This document shows positions 32,503-42,818 of a stretch of DNA of 64,000 bases, piece after piece (positions within the stretch are counted from its first letter, which is position 1; each line of letters opens with the position of its first letter). This stretch comes from Methylococcaceae bacterium (GTDB lineage Bacteria > Pseudomonadota > Gammaproteobacteria > Methylococcales > Methylomonadaceae): positions 76,606 to 140,605 of the forward strand of contig JADKAL010000016.1 of the NCBI GenBank assembly GCA_016715325.1. Reading direction: 5' to 3'. Made by a program: the position numbers and the translations under genes. Under the pieces are notes generated by a model that was given only the letters and a program-made list of their open reading frames with translations, was not told the origin of the DNA and ran no database searches.

Positions 32503-32903
32503 ACTTAAGCGATTTTGGTATGAAGTCTTTGTAAATAATTTTTACTTAAATAGTAGTCGAATATTGGAAAAAGTCCTTTACAAGAAAGCAAGGTCACGGA
32601 CTCATCAATGTAGATTCCGATTTTAGAATTAAGACAGAAAAAAATGAATACTGGCTTGTTGCTTGTTGACTCTTCTGGCAATTAATTTTCAATTGGGATA
32701 TTCAATGAGTGTATCTTTGAATAAATAAAAATCATAAAGCACTTGGTTTTAATCTGCGTCGAATTGGGTCAGTTTATGAGCGGATTCTTTGAATAACTCA
32801 GTCAGATTAATGTCATGGACTATCCAGATAGGCAGGCAGTTGATTTTAATTGTTAAATCGTTTAGCGACTGTATCACGGAAAAACATTTCCCAAATTCGA
32901 ATA
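32503..32903. other. Intergenic region, nothing recognised
   Basis: 401 AT-rich bases with no ORF of interest and no strong hairpin. It should contain the promoter of the hydrolase gene. Confidence 0.4.
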
Positions 32904-34521
32904 CTATTGAATTAACATTCTTTTCAAAGGATTAATTTCGTTTGATAGAGTGGCTTGTTTGTGGTTATCATTGCTGCATTGCTCAGTCAATTGGGCGATA
33001 TGCTTTAATTGCACTGACTGTTGCGCCGACAACTTTTCAACCACTGCCTGGACTTCTGCTTCTAAATTTCCCAGCGCGATAGCCACGCCTTTATTTAATC
33101 CCCGTAATGCGCTTGTTTCCAACGAAGGTTTCAACTTTTTTAGGATAAACCAGGGTATAAGCCAACTTATCAGGATTAGTAAGCTGCTGTGGATGGCGAA
33201 ATCGACGCCGAGATAAGCTTGGTGGTTGGTGTTGCTGGCGTAATATCCGATGAAGACTTGATATCCCACCCAACCGATGGCGGCGAGCGGCAAGACGATT
33301 TCGCAAAAGCGAATGAACTTTAAAAAGCCCCGGTGCATGACGTTACCGGGATTCGCCAGTGCTTGTCTAACGTACAGTTCGCATTGCGTTTGAATTATTT
33401 TGGGGACTTTTGTTCTGACGGCGCTTAGTTGCTTTTTCAGTGGGGTGACCGGTAATCCCAGTTGGTCCACTTTGTCGGCGAATTCATCCAAAGCGTCGCC
33501 GAAGCGCGCTTGCGCCCAGTCGTCCCAAATCGAGTTCACGCTTTGCCCGGAATATTGTCCGCCATTGGGATTGTCGATTAAGTCGGCAGCATGGTCGGCG
33601 TAATAGCCTGCCAGTTTTTGGATAGGCCACGCAAAGCCTTGGTTTAACTGTTTAACTGTGCTTTGCCATTGGTTTTGCCAAATTTCCTCGGCGTTTTTAA
33701 AGGCTGACGATGTGCCGAGGCCCTTTTGAACTGCTTGAAGTTTGTTCCAGAGTTCTTCTTTACGAATTTGTATGCCGCGTTGTTCGAGTTCTTCAACCAC
33801 ATGTTTGTTTGCCAGTGATTGTATGGTTGATTCCAACGCTAAAAACTCATCGGGAGACGGTTTCGGCGCATACAGTCTTGAAAATGATCGGCTCGATAAA
33901 GCCCGCTTTGCCGAGCTGCTGTTTGAAATCTTCGTATTGGGCTTGTTGCCCTCTATCCCATTGATTGAGAACGAACAGCCAAGCGTGGCGGTTGCCTTCC
34001 GACAACAGCAATCGCCACGCTTTTTCATCGCGGTAACGTTCCGGGCTGACGACATAAATTAATACATCGATGTGCGGCAGCCATTCAAATACCTGTGCTT
34101 TATTGCTTTGTTCAGTGCTGTCGAAATCGGGCATGTCGATCCAGACGATATTCTTTTTGGCTTCGTCGTCATGCTGGGCGATTTTGATTTGCTCAATCGG
34201 CAGTTTCTCCGGTAAATGTTGGATGGCGATTTCCCGATGATGGAATAAAGTGACTTCACGCGAGGTCGGACGTTCGATACCGGCTTTAGCAACAGCTTTT
34301 CCGGCTAGACGATTTAGCAATGAGCTTTTGCCGACGCCGGTGCCGCCCATGAAAGCAACAATCAGAGGCCTTGAGCCGTTGTGGTTGAATAAGGTTTTGG
34401 GCGTTCTTTCATCGAAATCGCACAGGTTTTGTGCCGCCTCTTGGGAAATCCAACCGGCAGCGACTGCTTGCTCGGCCCAGCGTTTGGTTTGTTCGACAAG
34501 TTCAGAGTAATCGTAAGCCAT
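32904..34521 (-). CDS. Dynamin-like/YfjP-type membrane GTPase, second of pair (frameshifted)
   Basis: The N-terminal part (34521 down to 33847) is a GTPase: P-loop GGTGVGKSS, G3 motif DMPDFD and G4 motif NQWD. The C-terminal part (from about 33865 to 32904) is helical with two hydrophobic segments (about the middle: CEIVLPLAAIGWVGYQVF and SLLILISWLIPWFIL) and a heptad-like tail. The frames join at a short A run (33861-33863 on the minus strand reads AAA), one base too many. Whole length about 538 residues. It overlaps the upstream GTPase gene by 20 bases. Role probably in membrane remodelling; not proven. Confidence 0.72.
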
Positions 34522-36235
34522 GACGTCTTTCTTTCAGTTGGGTTTCGGCTTGGGCTAACTGTTCCGGTGAAATGTTGAAATAGGTCACCGATGATAATTG
34601 GGCGGCGAGCGCCATAAGGCTTTTTTTCATACCGTCGTTAAATAAGCTTTGCTTTACTGCAGCCAATTGGCGCTGTTTTAGTTCGGTTTCAACTCGGCCT
34701 ATATAGCTTCCGATGGCGCTTTCAGCCAACCACGAGGTAAGGGTCAGCATGGCGGGCGCGATCACTAAATCATGTATACCGATGCCGCCCATGAACAGGA
34801 TCGATGCCATTGCCGCCGCATCGGTCGTGACCCGTGCCGTTCGTAAGCTATTCAGCAACAGAGGTTGCTCCTGAAGTTTTAGGTAAAGTCGATTGGCGCT
34901 GTTTTCGACTTCTTCTTGGAAGGCTAAATGGTACTGCTGCGCGGATAAGGCGAAATCGCTAAGGATCGTGGCACGTTGTGTCCGTAGTAGCGTACTGAAT
35001 TCTTTCCACCATTGGCTGTTGCGGTTTAGTTCGGCTTGCAAGAGCAATTTATCGGCCAATTGGATCAGGACATGTTCCGCAATTTGTTTTAGCAGGGTAA
35101 TTTCCTGACTGCTATCGGTGATGTGCAGGCGTTTTTTACCGATGCTTTTCATTTTCCGGATAGGCCAAGTCAACATTCGCCGCGTTTTCGCCAAAATGCC
35201 CGCAATACCGGGAATTTCCAATAAATTCAGCAATTCTGCCAAGGCGTGCTGGAAAGTCTCGTAATGGTGCGGGTGGTTTAGGTAATCGCGTTGATAGCTG
35301 TCTAAACCTTGTTTCAACACTTGCTCGACCAATTCATGCCAATCGTTTAACAGGGAATGTTCGGCCTTTACGGGTTCCAGCCAAGATTGCCAATGATTTT
35401 GCAGTAATTCTTGTTCTAATCGAGGCTGTTTTTTTCGATTAACTTGATTTACCAGTTTTAGGAGCAGGTTGTTTTCCGGCCATTGCGGTTTGCCCAGCTC
35501 CTTATGGTAATACAACGGGATGACGGGCGGAAATTCGTCTTTTCTAACGTGTTGCCATTTATCTTTCAGAGAGTTAGCCAACAGGGTTTCCGATCCTTCG
35601 CTCAATTTGTTGAGGCAGATCAGAGTCGGTTGTTGAAGGACTTCGATGTCGGCCATGATGTCCCAGACGGATTGGTCTGCGTATTTTTCTTTGCTGACCA
35701 CAAGGACGACTGCATCTGCCAATGCAATCGTACGAATGACACCTTCACGATAGTTTGACGAATCGATGGAATCGAAATCGGGCGTGTCCCAGAGGACGGA
35801 ATCGGGCAAAAAGGGGGAGTTTTGCGTGTTTTGAGTCAGCGAGTAACAATCGTGCCTGTCTTTGGGGAGTTGTTCTTGCGGTATTTGTTGAAACCGTCCG
35901 AAATACCACTGCAAATCGCTGCAATCAGAAATCGTAATTCCATTGCAAAAGCCTTGCGGATGCATCGTATAACCCGCCAACGGGCTAACGCTAGCGACGG
36001 TGCTATTCAGTAACACATTGACCAGCGTGCTTTTCCCGGCTTGGGTGGGACCTACAACTGCTAGTTGTAAAGGGGAATTCGGAAGCTTGTTTAATAACTG
36101 TCCCTTACGTAAAAAGGCTTCCGCCAGAATTAAGTCGTCAATCCGATGCCGATAAGCTGTTTTATTTGACTCATCGCTCAGTTGGCTTAATACTGACTGG
36201 TAGCGCTGTTTTAGTAATTGTATAAATTCCAGCAT
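34502..36235 (-). CDS. Dynamin-like GTPase, first of pair
   Basis: 577 residues. P-loop GPTQAGKST near residue 62, G3 motif DTPDFDS, and G4 motif LNKLS. After the GTPase domain come long helices and a hydrophobic hairpin near residues 480-530 (ASILFMGGIGIHDLVIAPAM). This layout resembles bacterial dynamin-like proteins, which act in pairs on membranes. It shares the PDFDS G3 pattern with the following GTPase, so the two look like paralogues that work together. Confidence 0.75.
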   Translation of the reverse strand: MLEFIQLLKQRYQSVLSQLSDESNKTAYRHRIDDLILAEAFLRKGQLLNKLPNSPLQLAVVGPTQAGKSTLVNVLLNSTVASVSPLAGYTMHPQGFCNGITISDCSDLQWYFGRFQQIPQEQLPKDRHDCYSLTQNTQNSPFLPDSVLWDTPDFDSIDSSNYREGVIRTIALADAVVLVVSKEKYADQSVWDIMADIEVLQQPTLICLNKLSEGSETLLANSLKDKWQHVRKDEFPPVIPLYYHKELGKPQWPENNLLLKLVNQVNRKKQPRLEQELLQNHWQSWLEPVKAEHSLLNDWHELVEQVLKQGLDSYQRDYLNHPHHYETFQHALAELLNLLEIPGIAGILAKTRRMLTWPIRKMKSIGKKRLHITDSSQEITLLKQIAEHVLIQLADKLLLQAELNRNSQWWKEFSTLLRTQRATILSDFALSAQQYHLAFQEEVENSANRLYLKLQEQPLLLNSLRTARVTTDAAAMASILFMGGIGIHDLVIAPAMLTLTSWLAESAIGSYIGRVETELKQRQLAAVKQSLFNDGMKKSLMALAAQLSSVTYFNISPEQLAQAETQLKERRHGLRLL

Positions 36236-36410
36236 AACAGGTTTGCTTAAGTTTATAATTGATTTACATTTTACTTGGTTTCGGAAAATAAGCGTTATTT
36301 AGCTACTCGAATAAGCCGGTTTAATTACAAAGGCCGGTAAAAAACACTATCAAAAACTCAATAAATACAATGAATATCCTGCAGGGACGTAACTATACAC
36401 GAGGCAATAC

Positions 36411-36854
36411 ATGAAACGATTATCCTTATTATTCTTCATCATCTTATGTTTAGTGCTAAATGCCTGCGGTCGAGGCGGGACTGTTAACGGGCATACGGCA
36501 AGGACTGCATACCGTTCGGTCAAAATGTTAAAAGAAAAATTACCGCCCGATAACCGGGTCGAATTTGAAGTGGCGTTTTGGACGATTCGAGACGATAAAA
36601 AGTTGGAACAGGATTTCTTAGATACGGTTGACGGTAAATCCGCTTGGGAGATCATCGATATGGGTAAGGAAATCTATCAGCAACGTAAATCTACAGGATT
36701 TGCAGGTTATGAAAAATATAATAGCTGGGACGAAATGATCGCCAAATTCGATAAAGAACGAATCGATCAGGAAACCCGGCCCGGAAGCACTAAGCGTGAT
36801 GATAGCAAAAAGAACGGTACCATCTTATATAACTTAAGAGTTCCTAACCGGTAA
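36411..36854 (+). CDS. Small lipoprotein, DUF6694-like
   Basis: 147 residues with signal peptide and lipobox (VLNAC, about residue 20). The body contains FWTIRDDKKLEQDFLDTVDGKS, like a family of short lipoproteins of unknown function. Its end overlaps by 21 bases the end of the convergent DUF2959 gene. Confidence 0.6.
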   Translation: MKRLSLLFFIILCLVLNACGRGGTVNGHTARTAYRSVKMLKEKLPPDNRVEFEVAFWTIRDDKKLEQDFLDTVDGKSAWEIIDMGKEIYQQRKSTGFAGYEKYNSWDEMIAKFDKERIDQETRPGSTKRDDSKKNGTILYNLRVPNR

Positions 36855-37538
36855 AGCTTTTTGGTTGGACAGAAGCGAAACGAACTGGCTGGCTTCAACG
36901 ATAGTCAGTTCCATCGCATGAATCAGTTGGCTGATGTCGATGCCGATGTCAATAAATTCATGATGCAACGCGGATATGGCACGTGCGTTCAAGTTATGTT
37001 TTAAGTACAAAACCTGATCTTTGAAAGACGATAATACCGGTTGAATTTTGGCTTCGGCTTGACGCATCGTTTTAATTAGCCGTATATAGTTCTGTTTGGC
37101 AGCTTTAAGTTGCTGCTTGCTGTTGTTCTTTAAGGTGCGGTCAGAGTATTCGTTTAATTCGCTCTCCCATTCGGCAAACAAGGCGTTGCTGACTTCTTCA
37201 ATAGCCCGGATCCGATCACTGACGGCATCCGATTTGGCTCGGCAAAACTGATACTGCCGGTTCAATTGATGATAGGTATGTTCAAGCGATGTTTCTTTAA
37301 CATTGACTAACGATTTGAATTTACCGAGGGCGTTTTCAAATTCATTGCGTGTATCTTGCAGGCTGGTACAAGCCCGTTCGACTTGATATACCACAATCTC
37401 CCGCTTATGCTCGCCGATGGATTCTCTGGCGCTGTAATAAAAATTCCTGAAAAGCTTTGAAATAACGTTGCTTACTAATCCGCTAAGAAAACTTTTGGAG
37501 GACGATTTGCCGGAGTTAGGCGATGAAATTTTCTGCAT
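36834..37538 (-). CDS. DUF2959 family protein
   Basis: 234 residues, mostly helical and charged. The segments ARESIGEHKREIVVYQVE, LGKFKSLVNVKETSLE and VLYLKHNLNARAISAL match the DUF2959 family pattern. Function unknown. It starts 23 bases before the end of the kinase-like gene, so it belongs to the pabB operon in position, although no functional tie is known. Confidence 0.72.
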   Translation of the reverse strand: MQKISSPNSGKSSSKSFLSGLVSNVISKLFRNFYYSARESIGEHKREIVVYQVERACTSLQDTRNEFENALGKFKSLVNVKETSLEHTYHQLNRQYQFCRAKSDAVSDRIRAIEEVSNALFAEWESELNEYSDRTLKNNSKQQLKAAKQNYIRLIKTMRQAEAKIQPVLSSFKDQVLYLKHNLNARAISALHHEFIDIGIDISQLIHAMELTIVEASQFVSLLSNQKALPVRNS

Positions 37539-38077
37539 GGACGATGTTTACTTTAACTGCGGTTTGTTGGGTATATTTAATGAATGATGCATCGACAACT
37601 TGAAGTTGCGCGAGCTTCAAAAGATCGAAATCAGTCTCAATTTTAACAGATTTGACGACTATAAGCTCATCGGCCGAGAGCGAGTTAGCCAGCCATGCCG
37701 ATAAACTATCCGAGGTCACATTCCAAGAAGAGGGTATTCCTGCGTGATCCAATTCTGCGATTTCGGGTGACCAGATGGCAATCCCGCTGGCGGTTTTTAT
37801 TTTTTTGAAATCGGCGACTGAATCAAACAACGAAAATTCCGGTTTGAGGGCTTTAATCAGCAAAGCCGATTGTTTCATAGCGAGCAAGGCCATTTGGTGC
37901 GCTGTCCTGTCGTCGAATTGCCATTCGCTGTTGAGCTTCCCTAACTTGATCAGCAAACACACCGCCGCCCGGCACAATAACCGTATGCTTATCGCGAAAA
38001 CAGCGGTCGATCTTGTCTAAACAAGGAAATAGTTTGCCGGAAGACATTAAACTGCCGCCCAGTTTGATGACGATCAT
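37516..38077 (-). CDS. Amino acid kinase family protein, MfnE-like (frameshifted)
   Basis: About 190 residues. The start VIKLGGSLMSSGKL and VIVPGGGVFADQV are the nucleotide-binding motifs of the aspartate/glutamate/uridylate kinase fold. Small kinases of this fold act in methanofuran synthesis (MfnE makes the furan diphosphate); location next to pabB in a C1 organism supports that assignment. Two frames (38077-37853 and 37977-37516) join near 37924, where removing one A from the CGAATGG context restores AQQRWQFDDRTAHQ. Start ATG overlaps the pabB stop (ATGA). Confidence 0.65.
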
Positions 38078-39456
38078 TTAACGCTGAGTTTTCTTAGTAA
38101 ATTCAACAGGGCGGCGGCTTTGTCGAAGCATTCTTGATATTCCTCTTCCAGATCGGAGTCGTTAACGATGCCGCCGCCCGCCCAAAACCGTATCGTGCCG
38201 TTGGAATGTACGAGCGTTCGAATGGCGATATTGCTATCCATATTACCGTCGAATCCCATATAGCCGATCGCGCCGCAATAAATACCGCGCCGGTTGGGTT
38301 CGAGCTCTTCGATGATTTCCATTGCGCGGATTTTCGGGGCGCCGGTTATCGAGCCGCCGGGAAAGCAGCTTTTTAACAAATCTAACGCGTGGCGGCCTCC
38401 AGCCAAAACACCGGACACCGTACTGACTAAATGATGCACGGTTTCATAACTTTCCACCGCAAAAAGGGCAGGGACTTTTACCGAACCCTTTTGGCAGGTT
38501 TTGCTTAAATCGTTGCGAAGTAAATCGACGATCATCAGATTTTCCGCTCGGTCTTTAAGGCTGTTGCGTAATTCGTCGATCTGATGCCAATCGGACGCAG
38601 GATAGGCTCTTCTCGGCCGTGTGCCTTTGATGGGTTTGGTTTCGACCTGACCGTTAACCAGTTTTAAAAAACGTTCGGGCGAAGAACTCAAAATTTGGAT
38701 TTCCGGGAAATTAAGATAAGCACTAAAAGGCGCTGAATTCATTTCCCGTAATTGTTGATATGCCGTCCAAGGCGAGCCGGTGCAATCCGCTACAAAGCGC
38801 TGGGTAAGATTGACCTGATAGCAGTCGCCTTCTTTCAGATAATGTTTAATTCGTTGAAAAGCATGGGCATAACCAGCCTTGTCCATATTGGCTTTAATTT
38901 CGCTGGTTACAATGAAAGGCGCAGAGCTGCTTTCAGTCGGTAGCTGGCTGAACATGCCTTTTAATAGTTGCCAGTGATAGTCGTCGCAGCCATGTCCGAC
39001 CAAAAAACTTCGGCGTTGATGATGGTCGACGACAACCGCCCAGTTGTAAATACCTATAGCCATTTCTGGGATATGCTCGGCATCTTCCGCTAAAGCGGGC
39101 AGTTTTTCCAAGCGCCGCGCCAAGTCGTAAGAAAAGTAACCGATAGCGCCGCCGTTAAATGGCAAACCGGCAAAGCCTTCAAAGGGGTTCGCTACTAATT
39201 CCGCTTTCACTAAATCGAAAGGATCTTCGCTCGAATGAATAATCGACCCGTTCCGGTTAATCTGAGTGATTTCGCTGCGTGTAACCAACGTAACGACGGG
39301 TTCGGCGGCGATAATGTCATATCGGCCTTGCTTGCCATGCGGAAAGCCGCTATCGAGAAATACCGCCCAAGGCTGGTCGGTTATTACTGAAAATAACGCG
39401 GCGCTATCGGGGAAGTAGGGCAATGTAGAAATGAGTTGTTTATTAGAGACTATCAA
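38074..39456 (-). CDS. pabB: Aminodeoxychorismate synthase component I
   Basis: 460 residues. The chorismate-binding C-terminal domain is clear, with PIKGTRPR (the PabB-type Lys), DLLRNDLSKTCQKGSV and GGSITGAPKIRAMEIIEELEP. It forms 4-amino-4-deoxychorismate, the source of pABA for folate and for the methanopterin cofactors used in C1 oxidation. The adjacent MfnE-like kinase suggests the operon serves C1 cofactor supply. Length is normal for the family. Confidence 0.9.
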   Translation of the reverse strand: MIVSNKQLISTLPYFPDSAALFSVITDQPWAVFLDSGFPHGKQGRYDIIAAEPVVTLVTRSEITQINRNGSIIHSSEDPFDLVKAELVANPFEGFAGLPFNGGAIGYFSYDLARRLEKLPALAEDAEHIPEMAIGIYNWAVVVDHHQRRSFLVGHGCDDYHWQLLKGMFSQLPTESSSAPFIVTSEIKANMDKAGYAHAFQRIKHYLKEGDCYQVNLTQRFVADCTGSPWTAYQQLREMNSAPFSAYLNFPEIQILSSSPERFLKLVNGQVETKPIKGTRPRRAYPASDWHQIDELRNSLKDRAENLMIVDLLRNDLSKTCQKGSVKVPALFAVESYETVHHLVSTVSGVLAGGRHALDLLKSCFPGGSITGAPKIRAMEIIEELEPNRRGIYCGAIGYMGFDGNMDSNIAIRTLVHSNGTIRFWAGGGIVNDSDLEEEYQECFDKAAALLNLLRKLSVK

Positions 39457-39694
39457 ACGAGCGTGAGATATAGAAAATATTTCAGTTTTATTACCTTGTA
39501 TAATGCCACAAGGCTAGTATTCGATGTTGAAATTATAGTTTCGCCCCTTTGAAAACCTAATTTCCGTTCGCCCTTGTGCCCTTTGGGTATTGAGTTTGTC
39601 GAAAGGTAGTCTGTGCATCGACGGGCTCAACAAGAACGGTTCAGATTTTAAAAGGTCGAATCAATAGCTGTGTTTTATCTAGAGTATTTAGAAA
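39457..39694. repeat. Intergenic region with a degenerate TTCGTCCTGAG/CTTGTCG-type repeat
   Basis: About 238 bases. Between 39540 and 39655 are TTTGTCGAAAGG and GACGGGCTCAACAAGAACGG, degenerate relatives of the core in the MITE-like elements at 12.6 and 14.7 kb. No gene is seen. Confidence 0.4.
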
Positions 39695-40045
39695 TTAAAT
39701 CTTTTCCCTAAACATAAAATAAACCGCCAGCAATAAACATAACCCCGCCCATAGATAATCCAGTTTAAGCGGTTCGCGCAGATAGAACAGGGAAAACGGC
39801 ACGAAAATCGATAAGGTAATCACTTCTTGCATCACTTTTAACTGTCCGACACTCAATACAGTATAACCGATACGATTTGCAGGAACTTGAAGCAGGTATT
39901 CGAACAGCGCGATACCCCAACTGACCATTGCAGCAATCCACCATGCCTTGGTATTTAGCTCCCTTAAATGGGCGTACCATGCAAACGTCATGAACACATT
40001 GCTGCACAGCAATAATGAAATGCTGATTAAAATAGGATGACTCAT
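39695..40045 (-). CDS. DUF486 family small membrane protein
   Basis: 116 residues with four hydrophobic segments; pattern MTFAWYAHLRE and AWWIAAMVSWGIALFEYLLQVPANRIGY is the DUF486 (COG3169) signature. Related to small multidrug-resistance-like folds, but the function is unknown. It is 7 bases downstream of the P-type ATPase gene, so likely cotranscribed. Confidence 0.82.
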   Translation of the reverse strand: MSHPILISISLLLCSNVFMTFAWYAHLRELNTKAWWIAAMVSWGIALFEYLLQVPANRIGYTVLSVGQLKVMQEVITLSIFVPFSLFYLREPLKLDYLWAGLCLLLAVYFMFREKI

Positions 40046-40052
40046 TTTGGTT

Positions 40053-41987
40053 TTAAAAATCGGACAAGGTTTTGGGTGGAATAGCAGCTCTTAATGCGTT
40101 CAAAATAGCCAGCACGTCGATGAATTCCTGAATAATCGCGCCAACCACGGGGGTAATGTAACCGTAACCGGCAAACGCCATTCCGATTATGCTTAAGACG
40201 ATGCCGCCTACCGCGCTTTGCATGGCGATCCGGTGCATCCGTTCGCCGATGTGGAATAATTCATCAACCTTTAACAGCGAACTATCCATGATGACGGCAT
40301 CGGCCGATTCGCCGGTAATATCGCTGTTTTGCCCGAAAGCGATACCGATGGTTGCTGCCGTTAAGGCCGGTGCATCGTTAATGCCGTCTCCCAGGTAAAC
40401 CGTTTTCGCGGCTTTGGTTTCTTTTCTAACAATATCGAGTTTCTGTTCCGGACTTTGGTTGAAAAAAACATGCTCGATGCCGACTTTTTTTGCGAGATAA
40501 CGGACTTCTGATTCCCGGTCGCCGGAGACGATCATAACGCGATCGAAGGCGTGATTCGGCCGTAAATGATTGACGAAGGAAGGACTATCTACTCGCACTT
40601 CGTCGCGGAATTGCAACAAGGCGGCGAACGCATTGTCGATTAAAACCGCGCATTCTAAACCGCCGCTGGCAGGCGGTAACAGAGCAGAAATATCGGGATA
40701 ATGTTCGACTAGGCTTTTACGGCTGGTGACTTGGACTAATTTCCCGTCAACCTTCCCGATAATGCCTTCGCCTGCCAGTTCCTGAATATTTTCGACTTTC
40801 AAAAACGATAAGCCTGATTTTTCCGCGGCTTTGACGATAGAGCCTGACAACGGATGACGAGAATATCGTTCCAAGCTAGCGATCAGGATTAAGATGTCCT
40901 GTTCAGTATAGGGCTCGGCAGGCAATAATTGCGTCAAAGTCGGACGGCCATAAGTCAACGTGCCGGTTTTATCGAAAATCGCTGTCCGGCAGGCCGAAAT
41001 CGTTTCCAGAATGGCGGGGTTTTTGATAATAATCTCGCGTTTTGCCGCCAAGGAAATCGAGCTAATAATGACAACCGGAATGCCGATCAACAAAGGGCAG
41101 GGCGTAGCAATGACCAGTACCGCTAAAAACCGGACAACATCGCCGGAATACCACCATGCCGCGATGGCGGCAGCTAATGCTAGCGGCGCATACCACGCGC
41201 CTAATTTATCGCCCAAGCGCCTGAGTTGCGGTCTATCCTGTTCAGAACGACGCATGACTTCGGTGATTTTGGCGTAACGCGAATCGACCACCAGTTTATC
41301 GGCGCGGATCGTTAAAGCGGAGTCGCTGTTAATTGCACCCGACATCACCGGCGAGCCGCTGGTTTTTTCCATGAGATACGGTTCGCCGGTCAGGTAGGAT
41401 TCGTCCATCGAGCCGATGCCTTCCAGCACCGTGCCGTCTACGGGACAAATTTCGTGCGGCAAAACCAGCAATTGATCACCGATCTGGACCTTATCGGTGG
41501 AAATATCGGTCACCGTACCGTCAATTTTTTTATGGGCGATAGCCGGCATCCGTTTCGCCAAGGCTTCCAGGACTGACGAAGCTTTTTTGACCGCATAAGT
41601 TTCCAGCACCACTCCGCTCGCCAGCATAAGCACCACAAGACATCCGGCGAGATATTCTTCCAGGCAAACCGCCGTAATAATTGAAATTCCCGCCAGTAAA
41701 TCCGCGCCGAAATCGCCTTTGAAGAAATCCCCGATGATTCGCAAAACCAACGGTAAGCCGCCCAATGCCAACACCAGTAGCAAAGGCAAGTGCACAAAAG
41801 CAAAGGAATAATTAAATTTATGCTGGAAAATCGGCGCGTTTTCACCGGCTAAACTGACATCGAGTCCTATTGTGTAACTTTCATACCCGGTATTGAAAAA
41901 GTATTTCATCAATAGATACGCACAAATACCTACCAAACTGAAAAACAGAATGGATTTTTCAGGTGCGGTGTGTTGGGTTTGGGGCAT
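40053..41987 (-). CDS. Heavy-metal P-type ATPase with a TPCPL membrane motif
   Basis: 644 residues. The phosphorylation site DKTGTLTYG, the hinge GDGINDAPAL and the TGE loop (LTGEPYL) mark a P1B-type ATPase. The membrane ion motif is TPCPL rather than the usual CPC or SPC, and no N-terminal HMA metal-binding domain is present. The transported metal cannot be told from these residues; TM6 motif CPx with Pro-Leu is shared by a poorly studied group. Predicted inner-membrane exporter. Confidence 0.85.
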   Translation of the reverse strand: MPQTQHTAPEKSILFFSLVGICAYLLMKYFFNTGYESYTIGLDVSLAGENAPIFQHKFNYSFAFVHLPLLLVLALGGLPLVLRIIGDFFKGDFGADLLAGISIITAVCLEEYLAGCLVVLMLASGVVLETYAVKKASSVLEALAKRMPAIAHKKIDGTVTDISTDKVQIGDQLLVLPHEICPVDGTVLEGIGSMDESYLTGEPYLMEKTSGSPVMSGAINSDSALTIRADKLVVDSRYAKITEVMRRSEQDRPQLRRLGDKLGAWYAPLALAAAIAAWWYSGDVVRFLAVLVIATPCPLLIGIPVVIISSISLAAKREIIIKNPAILETISACRTAIFDKTGTLTYGRPTLTQLLPAEPYTEQDILILIASLERYSRHPLSGSIVKAAEKSGLSFLKVENIQELAGEGIIGKVDGKLVQVTSRKSLVEHYPDISALLPPASGGLECAVLIDNAFAALLQFRDEVRVDSPSFVNHLRPNHAFDRVMIVSGDRESEVRYLAKKVGIEHVFFNQSPEQKLDIVRKETKAAKTVYLGDGINDAPALTAATIGIAFGQNSDITGESADAVIMDSSLLKVDELFHIGERMHRIAMQSAVGGIVLSIIGMAFAGYGYITPVVGAIIQEFIDVLAILNALRAAIPPKTLSDF

Positions 41988-42043
41988 AAAGCGTTCTTGA
42001 AATGACGGTAAGCTTAATTAAATGTTAACTAGCCGGTAGAGTG

Positions 42044-42547
42044 TTACGCCGGTTTGCTTCCTATGTGCTTTTGTTTTCCAAATGCATCGAACATTAAAAT
42101 CAATGCGCCCGCCGAAACGGCAATATCCGCCACATTGAAAATACCGGTACGCAAAGAGCCAATGCCGATATTTATAAAGTCGACGACATAGCCTAAAAAT
42201 ATCCGGTCGATTAAATTGCCGACGCCGCCCGCAAGCAACAAAGATAGCGCTACAAGTTCCAGTCCGGAAAGCGATTTCGAGAACAAAAGATAAGCCAGTA
42301 AAGCCAGCAGCATCAAACCCACGCCAGCCGAGAACAGGCCGGTACGCAACTCTACCGGTAATGTTGCGCCGAAACTCAAAAAGGCTCCGGTATTATGCGC
42401 AAGCTGTAATCGAAGGGAATCGCCGAGAAAGGAAAATGCACCGGCATCGGAAAGAAACGATTCCGCGACCGATTTTGAGGATTGATCGCAGCTAACACAC
42501 GTTATCAGAACGATAATTACTAATGAAATACGTTTGGAAATAGTCAT
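42044..42547 (-). CDS. lspA: Lipoprotein signal peptidase (signal peptidase II)
   Basis: 167 residues from the ATG at 42547. It cuts prolipoprotein signal peptides in the inner membrane. The five family boxes are visible: DQSSK, NTGAFLSFG, GGVGNLIDR, VVDFI and FNVADIAVS; the last Asp and the Asp of LIDR are the catalytic pair. A longer reading from 42601 is less likely since it adds a hydrophilic leader. The sequence is divergent (for example an N-terminal CVSC), so this may be a second, specialised lspA. Confidence 0.82.
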   Translation of the reverse strand: MTISKRISLVIIVLITCVSCDQSSKSVAESFLSDAGAFSFLGDSLRLQLAHNTGAFLSFGATLPVELRTGLFSAGVGLMLLALLAYLLFSKSLSGLELVALSLLLAGGVGNLIDRIFLGYVVDFINIGIGSLRTGIFNVADIAVSAGALILMFDAFGKQKHIGSKPA

Positions 42548-42818
42548 TGAGTTTTTATTAAATAGATTGAACGGCTCAAGATCTTTGCTATTAACCGGCA
42601 TTACATCACAAAATTGAAATAACGGCAGGCGAACAGTTTATGAATAGTTAATAATAGATCAAGTTTTGTTATCCGAGCAAAACAGAATCTCATAATATTT
42701 TGATTTTATTAGTTTAACGCTCTTTAAATGTCGAGCATGTCGAAGTATGTTAGAGATGCCTTAATTTTACGACAGTTAACATTGACCTGTAACAGCAATA
42801 TTAAATTTTGGAGTTATT

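Noticed and set aside
42719..42732. CGCTCTTTAA, like boxA
   Set aside because: No rRNA gene follows; chance match of a short motif.
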